From Chara braunii (Eukaryota > Streptophyta > Charophyceae > Charales > Characeae): a stretch of DNA of 34,183 nucleotides. A model generated the notes under the pieces. The model worked only from the letters and a program-made list of their open reading frames with translations. It did not search any database and was not told the origin of the DNA. Position numbers and translations under genes: made by a program. Below are positions 31,799 to 34,183 of this stretch, piece after piece. How positions within the stretch are numbered: position 1 is the stretch's first letter; each line of letters starts with the position of its first letter. The stretch lies in the NCBI GenBank assembly GCA_003427395.1, contig BFEA01000194.1:1136065-1170247 (forward strand), given 5' to 3'.

Positions 31799-31912
31799 CT
31801 ACCGTCTTCCCCCGAACACAATGCACCACCATCATTATGGCTGTACCGGACCTGAAAGATCGCTTGCATACATTCATTATCAGCGTGCGTTATGTTCGGG
31901 GGAAGACGGTAG
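31799..31912. other. Long near-perfect hairpin (small-RNA-precursor-like)
   Basis: Left arm 31799-31826 and right arm 31885-31912, 28 bases each, loop 58 nt. The outer 20 pairs are perfect (CTACCGTCTTCCCCCGAACA against its complement). The inner 8 add six Watson-Crick pairs, one G-T and one mismatch. The overall size of 114 nt fits plant-type miRNA precursors, but it could also be a foldback transposon remnant. The strand of any transcript is unknown. Confidence 0.85.
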
Positions 31913-32045
31913 CCGTTTGACATGGAGAGAGACACCGTCTCTTTTTTGTCGTTTGTGCACGTGGAGACGTAACGGAACGAGGCCCATGTCTTGCTCGCAC
32001 AGCATGCGCAGTAGAGTTTATGGGGTTCGTTCTTTAGACCGCCTG

Positions 32046-32059
32046 CTGCTGTACAGCAG
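32046..32059. repeat. 14-bp perfect palindrome
   Basis: CTGCTGTACAGCAG. A 10-bp inverted pair, TTGCAGCCCA (32066-32075) and TGGGCTGCAA (32146-32155), lies beside it. Confidence 0.9.
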
Positions 32060-32174
32060 TCTTTTTTGCAGCCCAGAAAGAGCGCATATAGATATGCACT
32101 TTGTCGTTAACAAAAGCTCTGGTTCGGTTGTCGCTCATCGTTTTGTGGGCTGCAAGACATTCGGCTGAAAATGT

Positions 32175-32440
32175 ACCATGGGAGCGCCCAAGTGCAGATA
32201 AGAATTACCAACAACATTTTCAAGTGTACGGTGTCGAAAGATAACAATCCACTGAAGAATCAAGATACACAGTTGAAAAACAGTTGAGAAGTAAGCAACG
32301 ATAAAAAGTACCGCCCATGTTCCATTCCCATCGTTATGTGAATCTCTACTCGAATAACCGTGTTTATGTAACAGCAACGACCTGAACTAGGGTAGCTCCG
32401 TCAGTATGCACCTGGACCATGGGAGCGCCCAAGTGCAGAT
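32175..32440 (+). repeat. 25-bp direct repeat bracketing 216 bp
   Basis: ACCATGGGAGCGCCCAAGTG plus CAGAT is identical at 32175-32199 and 32416-32440. I see no element ends in between. Confidence 0.95.
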
Positions 32441-32538
32441 CACGTTTTTTGGGATCTGGGCATACAGGTGTTGTCAGAACGTGAAGCTTTCTCCATTTCT
32501 GGCGGTTTTTGTATTCTGTTTTTTTTTATTATTATTAT

Positions 32539-32645
32539 AATTTGGACCATTTCTCGATTCATGCGTGTCATCCTTGCGCAGGGGGGCATGCTATAATCTC
32601 TCCCCTCTGTGTATCGTCTCGATCGTAACGGATGTCCCAAAGGAC
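32539..32645 (-). pseudogene. U6 snRNA-like copy, full length but with internal insertions
   Basis: On the minus strand the 5' stem GTCCTTTGGGACATCC ends at 32645. The 3' half is well kept: CTGCGCAAGGATGACACGCA, then TGAATCGAGAAATGGTCCAAATT (to 32539). The middle is altered: extra bases around the ACAGAGA box (CACAGAGGGGAGAGATTATA) and an added C in the CCCC run. The 3' end runs into ATAATAATAATA rather than the T-run that terminates RNA polymerase III, and no TATA-like box lies about 30 bases upstream, where there is an A-run. I read it as a pseudogene. CTGT(9+) flanks both sides (32516-32527, 32651-32674), which may be a target duplication from retroposition. Confidence 0.85.
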
Positions 32646-32998
32646 GGTCCCTGTTTTTTTTTTTTTTTTTTTTTCCATTGCAATTTGATGTCTTTGTTTT
32701 CCGTGCGTGCGCATTTATGAGGAACGTGCTTATAGAAACATCCCGTTCATAATATCGTGGAATTGTTTGACTAAGCCAGGCGTAGAATGCTCTAGCATGT
32801 GCCAGATTTACGTGTGCGTGATTTGTATTTGGACCTGCATCACAGATGTGCTCCTCCGGAGACGTGCTGGCCGGTTTTTTTTTTTTTTTTGGGGGGGGGG
32901 GGNATTTGTTGCTATTATTTGATGTTTTGTTGCTTTTTTTTTCCGTGCACATATCCACTTGACGTGTATGGAGCACTTCATGCTTTGTTTTTTTTACC

Positions 32999-33036
32999 CT
33001 GTCTCTTATACACATCTAGATGTGTATAAGAGACAG
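32999..33036. other. Nextera mate-pair junction adapter, copy 1 (artefact)
   Basis: An exact 19-bp Tn5 mosaic end CTGTCTCTTATACACATCT is followed directly by its reverse complement, the 38-bp junction adapter of Nextera mate-pair libraries. It is synthetic sequence left in the assembly, not genomic. Frames across it give peptides such as VSYTHLDVYKRQ, typical of adapter contamination. Confidence 0.98.
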
Positions 33037-33242
33037 CTATGGTACTATGCTACACATGTGCAAATTTTATGTCAGTTTTGTTTGATTTTCTTCAGTTTGC
33101 TCTTTTTTAGTGACTTGGCCATTAGTTTACCTTCAAAATTAGTTACTTTTTCGGAACTTTGCTCGTGTCCATCATTTTTGTGTCGTGTATTCATTGTTAT
33201 TATTTGATGTTTTGTTGCTTTTTTTCCCGTGCACATATCCAC

Positions 33243-33280
33243 CTGTCTCTTATACACATCTAGATGTGTATAAGAGACAG
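33243..33280. other. Nextera mate-pair junction adapter, copy 2 (artefact)
   Basis: A second exact 38-bp double mosaic end. Sequence after it (from GTACTATGCTACACATGTGC) repeats what follows copy 1, and sequence before it (TATTTGATGTTTTGTTGC ... CACATATCCAC) repeats what precedes copy 1. Confidence 0.98.
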
Positions 33281-33420
33281 GTACTATGCTACACATGTGC
33301 AAATTTTATGTCAGTTTTGTTTGATTTTCTTCAGTTTGCTCTTTTTTTGTGACTCGGCCATTAGTTTCACCCTCAAAATTAGTTACTTTTTCGCAACTTT
33401 GCTCGTGTCTATCATTTTTG

Positions 33421-33447
33421 CTGTCTCTTATACACATCTAGATGTGT
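33421..33447. other. Nextera mate-pair junction adapter, copy 3, truncated (artefact)
   Basis: A full mosaic end (33421-33439) plus 8 bases of the reverse complement, then a switch to unrelated sequence. The break marks a likely chimeric join. Confidence 0.96.
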
Positions 33448-34183
33448 TTCAGCGAACGAGTCACTGTTGCTGAGAAAAAAAAAGAAAAATAAACGAAGTA
33501 ACTCACTCACTCGCAAGGCCGGGTCAGGCTTTCGAACGTGGGAGAACGTGGTGATCTCCTTACCGCCTTCCTCGGTAGGTCGCTCACCGATGCTTCACAA
33601 AAAAAAAAAAAAAGAGAAGGGGTGATTTTATGCTGTGCACGTCTGTCGTCAATGGCCAAGCGCAGTCGGGTAGTTTTTCAGCGGCATCAGTCAGTGATGG
33701 ATCGGTTCTTTTCATTTATCTGTCGTATGGTTCCTTTTTGTCCCACATTCTTGCCCTGAAAGGAGCATACGGTTATCTTTCTCTGCATCTGGACAGAAAG
33801 TTTAGTCAAATGCGGCTATGTAATGAATGCACATTTCGTTGCCTGGAAGAGACTGGGGTTGGCCAGTTTGATATCGACTGCTCTCATGATGGGAGGGCAT
33901 ACATGCGGGAGGCTGAAAAACAGCCTCGTGGCCTGGAAGTGCTACGCCTTGTGACCGACGGTGTGTGCAATGTGCGCAGGCCGAAAAATGATGGGAACCC
34001 CTTGTAAGAGTAAGAGGGGTTTTTGACGGTGTGTAGATGGTCGGTCAGAAAGCACCTGGATTATAAAACAGAACAGAAAAGAAAACATCAGAAAAGAAAG
34101 GGGAGTCAAAAGACGAACGAGTAAAATGAATGGTTTCACTGTGCATTTCATGTTTGTCTTCTTTTTTTTTTTTTTTTTTTTTT
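33448..34183. other. No gene; poly-T contig end
   Basis: A 125-codon frame (33630-34007) shows no familiar domain. The last about 23 bases are poly-T, where the contig stops. Linkage of this block to sequence left of 33421 is doubtful because of the truncated adapter. Confidence 0.45.

Noticed and set aside
31626-32168. 180-codon plus-strand frame
   Set aside because: Covers the long hairpin and a palindrome, with no known domain; chance frame is more likely.
32440-33473. Frames giving MCIRDR or VSYTHLDVYKRQ peptides
   Set aside because: These peptides are translations of the sequencing adapter and not genomic proteins.

Overview
The window looks like a gene-poor, repeat-rich piece of a large eukaryotic nuclear genome. 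The only intact protein gene I can defend is a full-length cytosolic ribosomal protein uL6 (RPL9, 22210-22779, + strand). Its conserved blocks follow the land-plant/streptophyte pattern, and with very low gene density, many short non-autonomous DNA transposons and many homopolymer tracts this suggests a streptophyte (a charophyte alga or early-diverging plant would fit). I cannot fix the species from sequence alone. The window starts in a (TC)n tract and ends in a poly-T tract, so it is probably a whole contig whose ends fell in simple repeats.

Layout. 1-3.3 kb: microsatellite, a decayed U6 snRNA copy (minus strand), one tRNA-derived SINE-like element, then unassigned sequence. 3.3-4.8 kb: two adjoining arrays of short repeats. 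The second (4007-4728) is the most striking signal in the window: at least seven hairpins with a nearly constant 20-nt loop and stems that change sequence but keep pairing. 4.8-10.7 kb: a 40-bp tandem duplication, a second SINE-like copy and much AT-rich DNA with no recognisable gene. 10.7-21 kb: a transposon graveyard of non-autonomous hAT-type elements. Several have 8-bp target site duplications I can read directly (GGTTCAAT, GATAGGAC, TATGAGCA, GTAAGAAG), and two are nested inside larger ones. A broken LINE fragment with a reverse-transcriptase zinc-knuckle lies at about 13.55-13.99 kb.

21.5-24.5 kb: a 47-bp minisatellite, the RPL9 gene, a purine-rich kilobase and a (GA)n tract bounded by Ns. 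24.6-32.5 kb: many local tandem duplications (units of 40-230 bp), and a 28-bp-arm hairpin at 31799-31912 resembling a small-RNA precursor. 32.5-34.2 kb: a second U6-like copy (minus strand), then three Nextera mate-pair junction adapter sequences (32999-33036, 33243-33280, 33421-33447). The adapters mean the last ~1.2 kb is partly an assembly artefact and its apparent duplication should not be trusted.

There is no operon or pathway to describe: RPL9 acts alone in the 60S ribosomal subunit. The two U6-like loci would belong to the spliceosome, but both look defective. Most other open frames are chance frames in low-complexity or repeated DNA.
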